Below are positions 8,769 through 17,771 of a stretch of DNA of 64,000 bases, in pieces. This DNA is from G963422275 sp963422275. GTDB taxonomy: Bacteria > Pseudomonadota > Alphaproteobacteria > Rhodobacterales > Rhodobacteraceae. Below the pieces are notes generated by a model, which saw nothing but the letters and a program-made list of their open reading frames with translations, did no database searches and was not told the DNA's origin. Position 1 is the first letter of the stretch, and the number at the start of each line of letters is the position of its first letter. Made by a program: the position numbers and the translations under genes. The stretch spans positions 3,720,001-3,784,000 of the forward strand of contig OY729418.1 in NCBI GenBank assembly GCA_963422275.1, written 5' to 3'.

Positions 8769-9689
8769 TCATCGACTTCGCGTGCGTGGATCAAGAGCGT
8801 CGCGCAGACCGTCGCCCATGTAGTTCACCGAAAGGACAGTCATCGATATCGCCAGTCCAGGCCAAAACACACGCTCTGGGTGTTGCTGAAGATAGTCAAT
8901 CGAATCGTATAGCAAACGTCCCCAAGTCGGAAAGTCGGAAGGAAATCCCAGTCCAAGAAACGAAAGCGCTGATTCGGTAATGATGGCGTTCGCAATCCCG
9001 AGCGTCGCAGAAACCATGATCGGTGATAAGACGTTGGGCAGGATGTGGCGCATGATTATTCTATGGCTGGGCGTGCCGATTGATCTTGCCGCCAGAATGA
9101 ATTCTCTCTCCTTTATCGAGAGCACGTCGCCTCGAACGATCCGAGCCGTCTGCATCCAGCTCGTTATGCCTATAACAAAAACCATTAGTAGAAATATGCC
9201 GTTCTCTGGACCGAACAGTGCGCGAAGCGGGTCTCGGAACAGTAATATTGTCACCAACAGAAGAGGCAGGATCGGCAATGCAAGGAATAGGTCCGTGAAA
9301 CGCATGAGCAACCCGTCGATCCGATGCACGAATCCAGCCAGAACGCCGACTAGTGTGCCAACTACCAGCGACAGGAGCATTGCCGTGACCCCGACCGCGA
9401 CTGAAGTTCTCCCACCCGCGAAAATGCGCGCCAGCGTGTCTCGTCCAAGTTGGTCGGTTCCGAGTGGATGCGTGAGACTGATGCCAGAATTCCGGGCACG
9501 AATGTCGATGTATTGGGGATCAATGGTCCAGACAAATGGACCCACGGCGACTGCTATGACGACAAACGCAAAGAATACGAACCCGAATAAAGCGCCCTTG
9601 TGGTTCTTGAATTGATCCCAAACGCCAGCCCAGTGGGAGTGCGGTGAAGCCAAGGGTGCTTGGGACAGTCCGCGTGCGCCGTCAGTCAT
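8769..9689 (-). CDS. Peptide-type ABC importer permease, OppC/DppC family
   Basis: This is the second inner-membrane permease of a peptide, opine or nickel-class ABC importer. The start chosen is the ATG at 9689 (MTDGARGLSQ), which overlaps the end of the upstream permease by eight bases (ATGACTGA); an in-frame upstream start would extend further into that gene. The 306-residue product has a cytoplasmic N-terminus, a first membrane helix (ALFGFVFFAFVVIAVAVGP), the periplasmic HPLGTDQLGRDTLARI motif typical of DppC, several further helices and the ATPase-contacting EAA-like loop ILAARSIGTPSHRIIMRHIL. It is the last gene of the D-F-A-B-C operon transcribed from about 14.5 kb. Confidence 0.9.
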   Translation of the reverse strand: MTDGARGLSQAPLASPHSHWAGVWDQFKNHKGALFGFVFFAFVVIAVAVGPFVWTIDPQYIDIRARNSGISLTHPLGTDQLGRDTLARIFAGGRTSVAVGVTAMLLSLVVGTLVGVLAGFVHRIDGLLMRFTDLFLALPILPLLLVTILLFRDPLRALFGPENGIFLLMVFVIGITSWMQTARIVRGDVLSIKEREFILAARSIGTPSHRIIMRHILPNVLSPIMVSATLGIANAIITESALSFLGLGFPSDFPTWGRLLYDSIDYLQQHPERVFWPGLAISMTVLSVNYMGDGLRDALDPRTRSR

Positions 9690-10689
9690 ATCGGATCCTC
9701 GGGTCCAGGATGCCGTACAATACGTCGGCAATAAGGTTGAAGACTACAATTAACATCGCGAATATGAACGTGAGCGTCTGCACCATCGGGATATCGCTCG
9801 CCTCGATTGCGGTGATGAGCAGTTGTCCGAGTCCATTCACCTTGAAGACCTGTTCGGTAATTATCGCTCCACCGAATACCTGCGGCGCATTGAGAGCGAT
9901 TACGGTGATGACAGGAATCATTGAGTTGCGGAGAACATGGATCAGGACAACGGCTCTCTCCTGCAGGCCCTTTGCCCGAGCAGTACGGACATAATCAAGC
10001 TTGAGATTGTCAAGCATTGATGCACGCATGAAGCGGCTCACGATTGCCGCGTTGAACAAGCCTAGCACAGCGACTGGCATTATCATCTGCCGAACCTGAA
10101 CCCAAAAGCTGTCCCAGTCAGACACGACATGAGTGGTGTCGTAAATCGACGGGAACCATCTGAAGTGGACGGAGAAGATAACGATGAAGAACACGCCGGT
10201 AAAAAATGTCGGAACCGAAAACCCCACCATCGAAACGAATGTTCCGACTTGGTCGAACCAACTGTACTGGCGATAGGCGGAGAGAATGCCGATTGGAAGC
10301 GCGATTGCGATGCCTAGAACATAGGAGAGACCAACCACCCAAAGAGTCTGAGGCATCCGTTGCGCGACAATGTCCATGACGGGAGACCGCGTCTGCCAGG
10401 AGATGACTCTTTGACGATTTCCTGACAAATCCCAGCCGGTGATTTCTGAGAGAATGTATAATGGCTCGTTCACGAAGAATTGGTTCATCCAAAGCAAGAA
10501 TCGGATGTGAAATGGTTGGTTAAGCCCAAGAGACTGGCGAATTTTTTCCTTTACGTCGGGAGGGATGGTCAGTGGAAGCTGGCCAGTTGGATCCCCTGGC
10601 GCAAGATCAAGCAACAGGAAAATGATCAGGCTAATGAATAACAGCGTCGGGATAGCCAGCAGCAACCTACGGATAGTGTAATTGAGCAT
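9682..10689 (-). CDS. Peptide-type ABC importer permease, OppB/DppB family
   Basis: This permease pairs with the OppC-like protein to form the membrane channel. I start at the ATG at 10689 (MLNYTIRRLLLAIPTLL), preceded by GAGGTAAT; an upstream in-frame codon is available but would add unconserved residues. The 335-residue product shows the classical DppB N-terminus with IIFLLLDLAPGDP, the PQTLWVVGLSYVLGIAIALP helix and the ATPase-contact loop VRTARAKGLQERAVVLIHVL. A periplasmic segment of about 35 residues (NEPLYILSEITGWDLSGNRQ) sits between the first two parts and is common in this subfamily. It lies 104 bp downstream of the substrate-binding protein gene, with a strong hairpin in between. 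Confidence 0.9.
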   Translation of the reverse strand: MLNYTIRRLLLAIPTLLFISLIIFLLLDLAPGDPTGQLPLTIPPDVKEKIRQSLGLNQPFHIRFLLWMNQFFVNEPLYILSEITGWDLSGNRQRVISWQTRSPVMDIVAQRMPQTLWVVGLSYVLGIAIALPIGILSAYRQYSWFDQVGTFVSMVGFSVPTFFTGVFFIVIFSVHFRWFPSIYDTTHVVSDWDSFWVQVRQMIMPVAVLGLFNAAIVSRFMRASMLDNLKLDYVRTARAKGLQERAVVLIHVLRNSMIPVITVIALNAPQVFGGAIITEQVFKVNGLGQLLITAIEASDIPMVQTLTFIFAMLIVVFNLIADVLYGILDPRIRYD

Positions 10690-10745
10690 GCTCTGGATTA
10701 CCTCGAGGTCTCTCAAACGTGATGGTGAGGAGCGAAGAGAGACTT

Positions 10746-10780
10746 GGCTTCGGCCCGGGCAAAACGCACGGGCCGAAACC
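10746..10780 (-). terminator. Hairpin between the binding-protein and permease genes
   Basis: On the minus strand GGTTTCGGCCCG pairs with CGGGCCGAAGCC over 12 base pairs, one of them G-U, around an 11-base loop. It lies 14 bases after the binding-protein stop. There is no run of T after it, so it is more likely an mRNA-stabilising or partial-attenuation hairpin that raises binding-protein expression over the permeases than a full terminator. Confidence 0.6.
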
Positions 10781-10793
10781 TTATCTTAACAGG

Positions 10794-12488
10794 CTACTGG
10801 AGTCGATGCCAGTCAGCGGCGTTCCAGAGCTCTGAATCCCAAGTGTTGAGAATAACACCGCCCAATGAGTTCGAGTGAGCTGAAACCCGTCCGCGATAAA
10901 CCAGCGGGATTATGACGTAATCCTGCATAAGCATGTCGTTCATCGACTTCGCGAGCGCGGCTCGTTCATCGAGCGATCCGGACTTGGTCATCTTGACGTG
11001 AAGTTCGTCGTACGCGGCATTGCAGAAACGCGGCATGTTTTCACCCTGCCACTGGTTTTCCGGGCTCGGTTCGGCATTGCACTTCCAGCTTCCCATGTAT
11101 GTTTCCGGATCCGTTCCGCTGAAATTGTTCGCGTACATCTCGATGTCCGCAAAAAACTTTTGGAAGGTGTCCGGACTTCCCGGGTCACTTCCGAAAAACA
11201 CTGAAGCCGAAATGTTGCGCAGTTCAGTCTCAACACCGATTTCAGACCACCACTGCTTGATCAGCGCTTGAAAGTCTTGGCGAACAGCGTTGGTCGATGT
11301 CTGGTAAAGAATGGATAGTCGGACTCCGTCCTTTTCGCGTATGCCGTCAGGTCCTGTAATCCACCCAGATTCGTCAAGCAAAGCGTTGGCTCCATCAATG
11401 TCCGGGGTCCTGCATGAATCATTGGCGGTGGAAGCGTAGATCGCAGGCGCTGGCAGAACGTTGCAAGTCACCTGTCCGGCTTGACCGTACCCGATTTCCA
11501 CCAACAGTTCCTGGTCTATGGCCATGGAAAGAGCTTTCCTGACATTAAAGTCCGTGAGGAACGGATGTGGGTGCTTAATTGTTGATCTCTCGTCACCGAG
11601 GTCAGGATTCGGATCTGTCAGATTGACCATCAGGCGTTCCACCAGCGTACCGAAAGAAGCAACAACGGTTCCGTTTCCGGCTTCCTCCATTTTCTGCAGA
11701 ACGTCCGGGGCCAGCTGAAGATTCCACGCATAGTCAAATTCGCCTGTTTCGAGGACCGACCTGCCAGCAGCAGCCGCGTCTCCGCCGCCCTTGAACGTCA
11801 GTGTGGCGAAGGCAGGCTTGTTTGGGTCGCGGTAATGCGGATTTGCCTCCATTGAAATGACGTCGTTCGGGCGAAAGTCTGTGACCCGGAACGGTCCTGT
11901 TCCAATTGGGTAGAAATTGGCTTCGGTGCAGCCGGGAGCTGCCGCCCCTAGGCAATCCTTAAACTGTTCTTTCTGAATTATCGGAGCCTGTTGGCCGACA
12001 AACGGGCCGTACGGGAATCCCTTGGAAACTCCGAAATTTACCGTTACGGTCAAGTCGTCGATAGCCTCAACCGAGGCGACATCTTGAAAGTTGGTCAGTT
12101 GTGCACAACCGCCTTCCGGATGCATGCAGTACTCCGCGGTGAACACGACATCAGTTGAAGTGACCGGTGTCCCGTCCGACCACAACAACCCTTCCTTGAG
12201 TTTCCATGTGATCGATTTCAAGTCCTCTGAGAAACCGCCGTTCTCGATGGTGGGGATGCTTTCGACCAGCCACGGTACAATGTTGCCGTTTTCGTCGTAG
12301 CGGGCCAACGGCTCCAAGATCAAGGAGGCCGATTCGACATCCTTGGTTCCGCCTGAAAGATAGGGAGTGAGAATTGAAGGGGCCTGCCAGTAAATGATGT
12401 TGACATGGCCGTCGGCTCCACGCTCAGCATTGGCTCCCAAAGAAGCAGCTAGCAACACGGTGACCGCTAGATAAAAGTGCTTCGTCAT
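10794..12488 (-). CDS. Peptide/opine-type ABC importer substrate-binding protein (SBP_bac_5 family)
   Basis: The 564-residue protein starts with ATG seven bases after AGGAG and has a Sec signal peptide (LAVTVLLAASLGANA), so it is periplasmic. The family pattern is clear: SLILEPLARYDENGNIVPWL, ITWKLKEGLLWSDGTPVTSTDVVFT, YPIGTGPFRVTDFRPND, and FNVRKALSMAIDQELLV. Several paired cysteines (for example CMHPEGGC and CLGAAAPGC) suggest disulfides. The family binds di- and oligopeptides, opines, nickel complexes or glycosides; nothing in the sequence fixes the ligand. It is the middle gene of a five-gene importer cluster, downstream of both ATPase genes. Confidence 0.9.
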   Translation of the reverse strand: MTKHFYLAVTVLLAASLGANAERGADGHVNIIYWQAPSILTPYLSGGTKDVESASLILEPLARYDENGNIVPWLVESIPTIENGGFSEDLKSITWKLKEGLLWSDGTPVTSTDVVFTAEYCMHPEGGCAQLTNFQDVASVEAIDDLTVTVNFGVSKGFPYGPFVGQQAPIIQKEQFKDCLGAAAPGCTEANFYPIGTGPFRVTDFRPNDVISMEANPHYRDPNKPAFATLTFKGGGDAAAAGRSVLETGEFDYAWNLQLAPDVLQKMEEAGNGTVVASFGTLVERLMVNLTDPNPDLGDERSTIKHPHPFLTDFNVRKALSMAIDQELLVEIGYGQAGQVTCNVLPAPAIYASTANDSCRTPDIDGANALLDESGWITGPDGIREKDGVRLSILYQTSTNAVRQDFQALIKQWWSEIGVETELRNISASVFFGSDPGSPDTFQKFFADIEMYANNFSGTDPETYMGSWKCNAEPSPENQWQGENMPRFCNAAYDELHVKMTKSGSLDERAALAKSMNDMLMQDYVIIPLVYRGRVSAHSNSLGGVILNTWDSELWNAADWHRLQ

Positions 12489-12514
12489 GTTTGTCTCCTA
12501 AGTTAAAGTTCTTG

Positions 12515-13552
12515 TCAGGATGCCGGAGGTTGGTTTCCCGGTCTGTTATTCGCTCGATCGTAAAGGTGACAGGCGACAAACCGCCTTGGCATGATTTCCT
12601 TGAATCGTGGTTCAACACTCTCGCAGATGTCCATGGTCTTCGGGCACCTCGTGCAGAAATTGCAACCTGTCGGCGGGTTGGCGGGCGATGGAAGATCGCC
12701 TCTCAAGATGATTTGCTTTCGGTTCCGCTCCATTTCAGGATTGGCCTCTGGAACAGCAGACAGGAGTGCTTTCGTGTAAGGATGCAGTGGGTCACCGTAT
12801 AGATCGTCGCGCTGCGCGAGTTCGACGATCTGGCCTAAATACATGACTGCGACCCGATCAGCGATGTGCCGAACCATTCCAAGGTCATGGCTTATGAAGA
12901 GATAGGTGAGATTCAGCCTATCTTGCAGGTCCTCAAGAAGGTTGACAACCTGAGCCTGAATCGAGACGTCCAGTGCGGCGATAGGCTCGTCGCACACTAC
13001 TAGCTTCGGGTTGAGTGCAAGTGCACGCGCGATGCCGATTCGTTGTTTCTGACCACCTGAGAACTCGTGAGGGTATCGGTCCGCAAGATCCTGGTTGAGC
13101 CCTACGGCATCCATAAGTTCGCAGACTTTCTTGTGCTTCTCGACTCCGCTGAGTTGAAGATGCTCAATGATCGGTTCCGCTATGATGTCAGAGACGGTCA
13201 TTCGCGGATTGAGGCTAGCCTGTGGATCTTGAAAAATCATTTGCATTTTTGGGCGCATCGCCCTCAATTCGTGTCCATCGGCATTTACAACGTCGTTTCC
13301 GTCAAAAGTAATCGATCCCGAAGTGACGTCAGTCAGGCGAAGAATTGCGCGTCCGGTTGTAGTCTTGCCGCAGCCAGATTCCCCCACGAGTCCAAGTGTT
13401 TCACCGCCAACTATCGAGAACGAGACATTGTCAACGGCCTTGACGTCGCCGATCTTGCGCCGGAACACGCCAGCGAGTATCGGAAAATATACCCTAAGGC
13501 CCTTGATTTCCACGAGAAATCGGTGCGCATTGCCTCGTTCATGCAAAGGCAT
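12515..13552 (-). CDS. Peptide-type ABC importer ATPase, OppF/DppF family
   Basis: This is the second ATPase of the importer. It contains Walker A GESGCGKTT, the Q-loop MQMIFQDPQASLNPRM, the signature FSGGQKQRIGIARAL, Walker B LVVCDEPIAALD and the H-loop FISHDLGMV. The C-terminal oligopeptide-ABC extension follows, with four cysteines around GCNFCTRCPKTMDIC that in this family are thought to bind an iron-sulfur cluster or metal. Two adjacent ATGs (13555 and 13552) follow AAGGGG; I use the second. The start lies inside the end of the oppD-like gene (14-base overlap), so the two are translationally coupled. Confidence 0.9.
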   Translation of the reverse strand: MPLHERGNAHRFLVEIKGLRVYFPILAGVFRRKIGDVKAVDNVSFSIVGGETLGLVGESGCGKTTTGRAILRLTDVTSGSITFDGNDVVNADGHELRAMRPKMQMIFQDPQASLNPRMTVSDIIAEPIIEHLQLSGVEKHKKVCELMDAVGLNQDLADRYPHEFSGGQKQRIGIARALALNPKLVVCDEPIAALDVSIQAQVVNLLEDLQDRLNLTYLFISHDLGMVRHIADRVAVMYLGQIVELAQRDDLYGDPLHPYTKALLSAVPEANPEMERNRKQIILRGDLPSPANPPTGCNFCTRCPKTMDICESVEPRFKEIMPRRFVACHLYDRANNRPGNQPPAS

Positions 13553-14546
13553 CATCCCCTTGCATGGAGGAGTAGAAGCAGGCCACTTCATGGTAAGCGG
13601 AGACCGAAGATTTCAATGGAACTTCCCTTTGACATCTATCGAAGGAATACGAACAACGCGGACAGAAGGGGCAATTTGAGGGTTCTGCTGAGAGAGTGGG
13701 AGCTTGTCCCTCAATCGAGTTCAACTTTTTTGCCCGCTTGCCGCGAACAGCTGGTACCGTCGCCAACAGCGCTCGGGTGTAGGGATGACGCGGATTGGCG
13801 AAGAGTTCGTCGACTAGCGCCTCCTCGACGATCTTGCCACCGTACATCACGATAACTCGATTGGCGATTCCGGCAATCACTCCAAGATCGTGCGTGATCC
13901 AGATGATGGCCATGCCGAACTTGTGGCGCAGGTCTTTGAGCAACTCGATTATCTGGGCCTGAATTGTAACGTCGAGCGCGGTTGTGGGTTCGTCGGCAAT
14001 CAATACTTTTGGATCGCAGGCAAGTGCGATTGCAATCATGACACGTTGCCGCATTCCACCCGAGAATTGATGCGGAAAGTCGGACAGCCGTTTGCGCGCA
14101 TCAGGAATTCCGACAAGATCAAGCAGATTGGCGGCACGGTGTTTGGCCTTGCTGCGCGAGTATCCGAGGTGCCTGCGGAGCAATTCCGTTATCTGGAATC
14201 CAACCGTGAGTACAGGATTCAGGGATGTCATTGGATCCTGAAAAATAAAGCCTATTTCGCGTCCCCTGACCCGGCGCATCTCGGCGGGCGAAAGATCAAG
14301 AAGCGAACGTCCGTTAAACTTGACTGACCCACCGCGGGTTTCCGCAGGCGGAGACGGTAAGAGTCTCAGTAACGACATCATGGTCACGGATTTTCCAGAC
14401 CCAGACTCGCCGACAACTCCTAGCAGTTCACCCGGTTTAAGACTGAACGAAACGGAGTTCACAGCGTGAATCTCGCCGCGGCGAGTCTGAAACACGGTCT
14501 TGAGGTCACGCACCTCAAGAATGTCGGGGCTTTCAATCCGTATCAC
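13539..14546 (-). CDS. Peptide-type ABC importer ATPase, OppD/DppD family
   Basis: The first gene of the importer operon encodes a 335-residue ATPase. It has Walker A GESGSGKSVTM, the Q-loop IGFIFQDPMTSLNP, the signature FSGGMRQRVMIAIAL, Walker B VLIADEPTTALDVT and the H-loop WITHDLGVIAG. The C-terminal cysteine motif is NCPFCPRCSYSFDRC. The only good start is a GTG at 14546, with a weak Shine-Dalgarno sequence. The 226 bases upstream hold no gene and contain a run of eight C at about 14645-14653 on the plus strand. Confidence 0.9.
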   Translation of the reverse strand: MIRIESPDILEVRDLKTVFQTRRGEIHAVNSVSFSLKPGELLGVVGESGSGKSVTMMSLLRLLPSPPAETRGGSVKFNGRSLLDLSPAEMRRVRGREIGFIFQDPMTSLNPVLTVGFQITELLRRHLGYSRSKAKHRAANLLDLVGIPDARKRLSDFPHQFSGGMRQRVMIAIALACDPKVLIADEPTTALDVTIQAQIIELLKDLRHKFGMAIIWITHDLGVIAGIANRVIVMYGGKIVEEALVDELFANPRHPYTRALLATVPAVRGKRAKKLNSIEGQAPTLSAEPSNCPFCPRCSYSFDRCQREVPLKSSVSAYHEVACFYSSMQGDDAFA

Positions 14547-14772
14547 GATCGATCATTGCATCTTCTGACTGCAAACGACTCGGTGCAGATTTGTCTAAAT
14601 ATCGGGCCAGCTGGCTTCTTGGCCGAAATGAAATTCGAACTGCACAGAATTGCCCCCCCCCTGCTTAAGCGGTGTCAACGAGTGCTGCACTGGAAATTCC
14701 TTTGCCAGACTTCGGACTTACTTATCGCATGGGCAGGGCGAATGAAACCTCATCAGTTCAACGTTCGTCACC

Positions 14773-16041
14773 TCACGGGGAGTGCCGATGGATAACAGTT
14801 TCGTTGTATCCCGATAGTGGCGGGTATCTTGAAAGTTCAAAACGGGCGACCTGCCTTCGATGAACCGCATCAGGACCGTCGGCGAGTCGCAAGGTTCGAA
14901 GATGTGTCCACTGTCGGGCAAGCGGAGTGTCTTGGCTGATACCGGCGGCACCATGCATTTGTACCGCCTCGTCAGTGATTCGCAGCGCCACCTCGGGTGC
15001 AACGACCTTAATCATGCTGATCCATGGTGCGGCCACTTGGAGGTTGCCCTGGTCCATCATCCACGCTGCCTTCATGCAAAGGAGGCGCGCCATCTCTATG
15101 TCGGTTCGCGCTGTTGCCACGATATCGAGGTTTTCGCCGAGCTTGGCGAGCGGCTTGCCGAAGGCAGTTCTTGAAAGGGATCGGCGGCAGAGTAGCTCCA
15201 ACGCTTTTTCCGCCTGACCAACCGCGCGCATGCAGTGGTGAATTCTCCCGGGCCCAAGCCGCCCCTGAGCGATCTCGAATCCTTTTCCCTCGCCGACCAG
15301 GAGATATTCGACAGGAACCCGGACATTGGTGAAGCGAATATGCATGTGTCCGTGCGGGGCGTCGTCATGGCCGTAGACCTTCATCGGGCGCAACACGTCT
15401 ATGCCTTCGGCGGACGAAGGTACAACCAGCATAGAATGGTTTCGATGGCGTTCGCTGTTGTCAGAGGTGCGGGCCATCACAATGAAGATTTCGCATCGTG
15501 GGTCACCGGCACCAGTCGCCCACCATTTTTCCCCGTTCAACACATAGCAGTTGCCTTCCCGAACGCAAGACATGGAGATGTTTGTGGCGTCCGACGAAGC
15601 AACGTCGGGTTCGGTCATCAGATACGACGACCTGATCTCGCCGTTCAGAAGGGGTTTTAGCCAACGGGAACGAATTTTCTCGGTTCCGTAACGGATGAGA
15701 ACCTCCATGTTGCCGGTGTCAGGAGCATTGCAGTTGAATACTTCCGGTGCCAAGTGCGATTTTCCCATCTCTTCCGCGAGATATGCGTACTCAACGGTAG
15801 AAAGGCCGGGCCCGCCGTTTCCCCCAGTAAGCCAAAAATTCCACAGTCCGCGCGAACTCGCCTTCTCTTTTAGAGAATCAATGATTTCTGCTTGCCTTTT
15901 AGAAAATTGCCATCTGTCGCCGTTGGATACCTCTGCAAGAAACTCCTCATCGAGCGGGGCGATTTCCTCTGCAACCATCCGTGCAACCCGGTCGCGAAGA
16001 CTAGCCGCCCTTTCACTCAGCCCAAGATTCAATTTTGTCAA
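14773..16041 (-). CDS. Acyl-CoA dehydrogenase, ACAD10/11-like
   Basis: A 422-residue flavin-dependent acyl-CoA dehydrogenase. The start is a TTG at 16041 with AGGAGG seven bases upstream. Recognisable parts are SSYLMTEPDVASSDATN, NGEKWWATGAGDPRC, the FAD-contact segment GRLGPGRIHHCMRAVGQAEKAL, SRTAFGKPLAKLG and the C-terminal MHGAAGISQDTPLARQW. The GxGRIHHCMR form is characteristic of the ACAD10/ACAD11 branch. The gene faces away from an APH-like kinase gene across 94 bases. In eukaryotes those two activities are fused in ACAD10/11, and the pair is known to remove the hydroxyl of 4-hydroxyacyl-CoAs by phosphorylation followed by elimination. A role in 4-hydroxy-fatty-acid or lactone-derived acid catabolism is inferred from that. 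Confidence 0.9.
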   Translation of the reverse strand: MTKLNLGLSERAASLRDRVARMVAEEIAPLDEEFLAEVSNGDRWQFSKRQAEIIDSLKEKASSRGLWNFWLTGGNGGPGLSTVEYAYLAEEMGKSHLAPEVFNCNAPDTGNMEVLIRYGTEKIRSRWLKPLLNGEIRSSYLMTEPDVASSDATNISMSCVREGNCYVLNGEKWWATGAGDPRCEIFIVMARTSDNSERHRNHSMLVVPSSAEGIDVLRPMKVYGHDDAPHGHMHIRFTNVRVPVEYLLVGEGKGFEIAQGRLGPGRIHHCMRAVGQAEKALELLCRRSLSRTAFGKPLAKLGENLDIVATARTDIEMARLLCMKAAWMMDQGNLQVAAPWISMIKVVAPEVALRITDEAVQMHGAAGISQDTPLARQWTHLRTLRLADGPDAVHRRQVARFELSRYPPLSGYNETVIHRHSP

Positions 16042-16135
16042 AGCAGCCTCCTGTGCAGGTTGTGTCAGACTAAACGTGGTTAGTTAGGACATACAAGAGG
16101 TTGCCGACCCTCTCGAATTGCTATTCAGTGCGGCT

Positions 16136-17179
16136 ATGCAGAGTGAAGGGCCGGACATCGATATCGACGCGATTGCGGCGCTCATTGAACCGCATGTTTT
16201 CAGTGCCGATGGCGCGCTCATCAAGAAATTTGACACCGGGCAGTCAAACCCAACCTATCTGATCAAGACCCGCGAAGAAAAGCTTGTGCTTCGAATCAAA
16301 CCCGCAGGCAACTTACTTGAGTCTGCGCACAATGTTGGCCGCGAGTTCCGCGTCATGCAAGCCCTGAGATTGACGGGCGTTCCAGTTCCCAAAATGATTG
16401 CATTCGTCGGCGAGGAGAAATCTCCGATCAATAGGGACTGCTTTTTGATGGAGTATGTCGCTGGCAAAGTGTTTCACGATCCTTCGCTTCCTAGCCTAGG
16501 CCGGGCTGAGAGAGAAAAAGTGTTCGAGGGAATGAACGATACATTGGTGAAGCTCAATGGGGTTGCTCCAGGAGAAATAGGTCTGGCCGACTTTGGCCGG
16601 TCAGGAAACTATTTCGAGCGCCAAACACGGGTTTGGACCCGGCAATATCAGATGTCACGGTCCAGGCCCAATAGCGACATGGATTTCCTTGTTGAGTGGC
16701 TAGTTCAGGAAATGCCCGACGATGACAGTGACATGTCGCTGGTTCATGGCGATTTCCGCCTTGATAACCTAATTTTTGACGGCAAGACTTTTGAGGTCGT
16801 CGCGGTGGTGGACTGGGAAATATCTACCCTTGGGCATCCGTTTGCGGATATTTCGTACCAGTGCATGCAATGGCGAATGCCCTATAAGGGAGGATTGCGT
16901 GGATTGGGCGGGCTTGATCACAAGGCTCTCGGTATCCCCGTAGAGAATACATATTTGCGGCGCTTTTGCGATCAGGCCTCGATTCCATTTCCGGTTTCGG
17001 CGAACTGGAATTTCTATCTTGTATTCGGGTGTTTCCGGCTTGCGGCAATTCTTGAGGGTGTCGCACGGAGGGCATTGGATGGAAATGCCTCAAATCCAAA
17101 AATGGCGTCCGAGTATGGCAAATGCGTTCCGACACTAGCACGCATGGCGGTAGAACTCACCAAAAAAAGGGCTGTCTAG
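16136..17179 (+). CDS. Aminoglycoside-phosphotransferase-like kinase, partner of ACAD10/11-type dehydrogenase
   Basis: The 347-residue product has the APH/choline-kinase fold. It shows the nucleotide-binding FDTGQSNPTYLIKT and LVLRIKPAG with the ATP lysine, the catalytic loop LVHGDFRLDNLIF with the base Asp and Asn, and the metal-binding VVDWEISTLGHPFADI. I start at the ATG at 16136; a TTG 18 bases upstream is possible and neither has a strong ribosome-binding site. Members encoded beside acyl-CoA dehydrogenases phosphorylate 4-hydroxyacyl-CoA (as described for LvaA in levulinate catabolism and the kinase half of ACAD10/11). The divergent neighbour is exactly such a dehydrogenase. It is unlikely to confer antibiotic resistance. 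Confidence 0.85.
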   Translation: MQSEGPDIDIDAIAALIEPHVFSADGALIKKFDTGQSNPTYLIKTREEKLVLRIKPAGNLLESAHNVGREFRVMQALRLTGVPVPKMIAFVGEEKSPINRDCFLMEYVAGKVFHDPSLPSLGRAEREKVFEGMNDTLVKLNGVAPGEIGLADFGRSGNYFERQTRVWTRQYQMSRSRPNSDMDFLVEWLVQEMPDDDSDMSLVHGDFRLDNLIFDGKTFEVVAVVDWEISTLGHPFADISYQCMQWRMPYKGGLRGLGGLDHKALGIPVENTYLRRFCDQASIPFPVSANWNFYLVFGCFRLAAILEGVARRALDGNASNPKMASEYGKCVPTLARMAVELTKKRAV

Positions 17180-17399
17180 TCTTCGTTGCCAATCGCCGCG
17201 ACTTTCTTTTCTTTAGCGCGAGAGCAATCTGAGGACTTGTTTCATATTGCCGCGCGTGCCTCAAGATATTAGAATTCATTGACGAGCTAAATCAAGTTAG
17301 TGTCATCTTATAGCTGATATGTCGTGTGTTTCCTGGCAGCTTTCCATTCGTTCAACGACGGCGAGGAGGTTGGCAGGAGGCGTTGCGCGCCGGGTTTGA

Positions 17400-17732
17400 A
17401 AACGCAATCAAGCCGTGGCGGCGACCAGGATCGGCACCTGCTCGCGCGACAGGCCGCGCTTGCGCGCCTTGCCCCGGGACACCGCGCCGCCGGTGCCGCA
17501 ATGCGGACATCGGCGACGCTCATCGATCCCTAGCTCGATCGCCGCCAGCGAAGCCTTGCCCTCTGGTGGATCCGACAGAACCGCAGCAACCTTGCGGCAC
17601 TGCTCTGCCGTCAGTTCATCGATTCACGAAAACCAGTCCTGAAACCGCGCCCGATCCATTGTTCCGCTCCCCATGGCCAATGCAAGTCGAAACCCAGTGC
17701 AGCACATACGCCTGCGAAATACGAACAGAACC
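17400..17732 (-). mobile_element. IS1595-like remnant, type IS1595-A (5' part, internally deleted)
   Basis: The right end at 17710-17732 matches the inverted repeat of the fuller copy at 44247-45283. Reading leftwards on the minus strand, the transposase N-terminus (MDRARFQDWF) and the zinc-ribbon coding part with CPH/CGTGGAV are present. The frame then jumps to a segment reading RKRGLSREQVPILVAA, so most of the middle and all of the catalytic C-terminal part are deleted. There is no functional product. Confidence 0.75.
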
Positions 17733-17771
17733 TGACGTTTTGATCGTTGAAGATAATCTAGGAGGCCGAAA

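Noticed and set aside
13067..13855. 262-codon plus-strand frame across the two importer ATPase genes
   Set aside because: It covers the overlap of two conserved genes on the other strand and has no family pattern.
14645..14653. Run of eight C upstream of the oppD-like gene as a phase-variation switch
   Set aside because: It is about 100 bases before the start and outside the usual promoter spacing; similar C runs occur in IS debris, so there is too little to support it.
16136..17179. Aminoglycoside resistance gene
   Set aside because: Sequence details and the divergent ACAD10/11-type dehydrogenase point to acyl-CoA metabolism.
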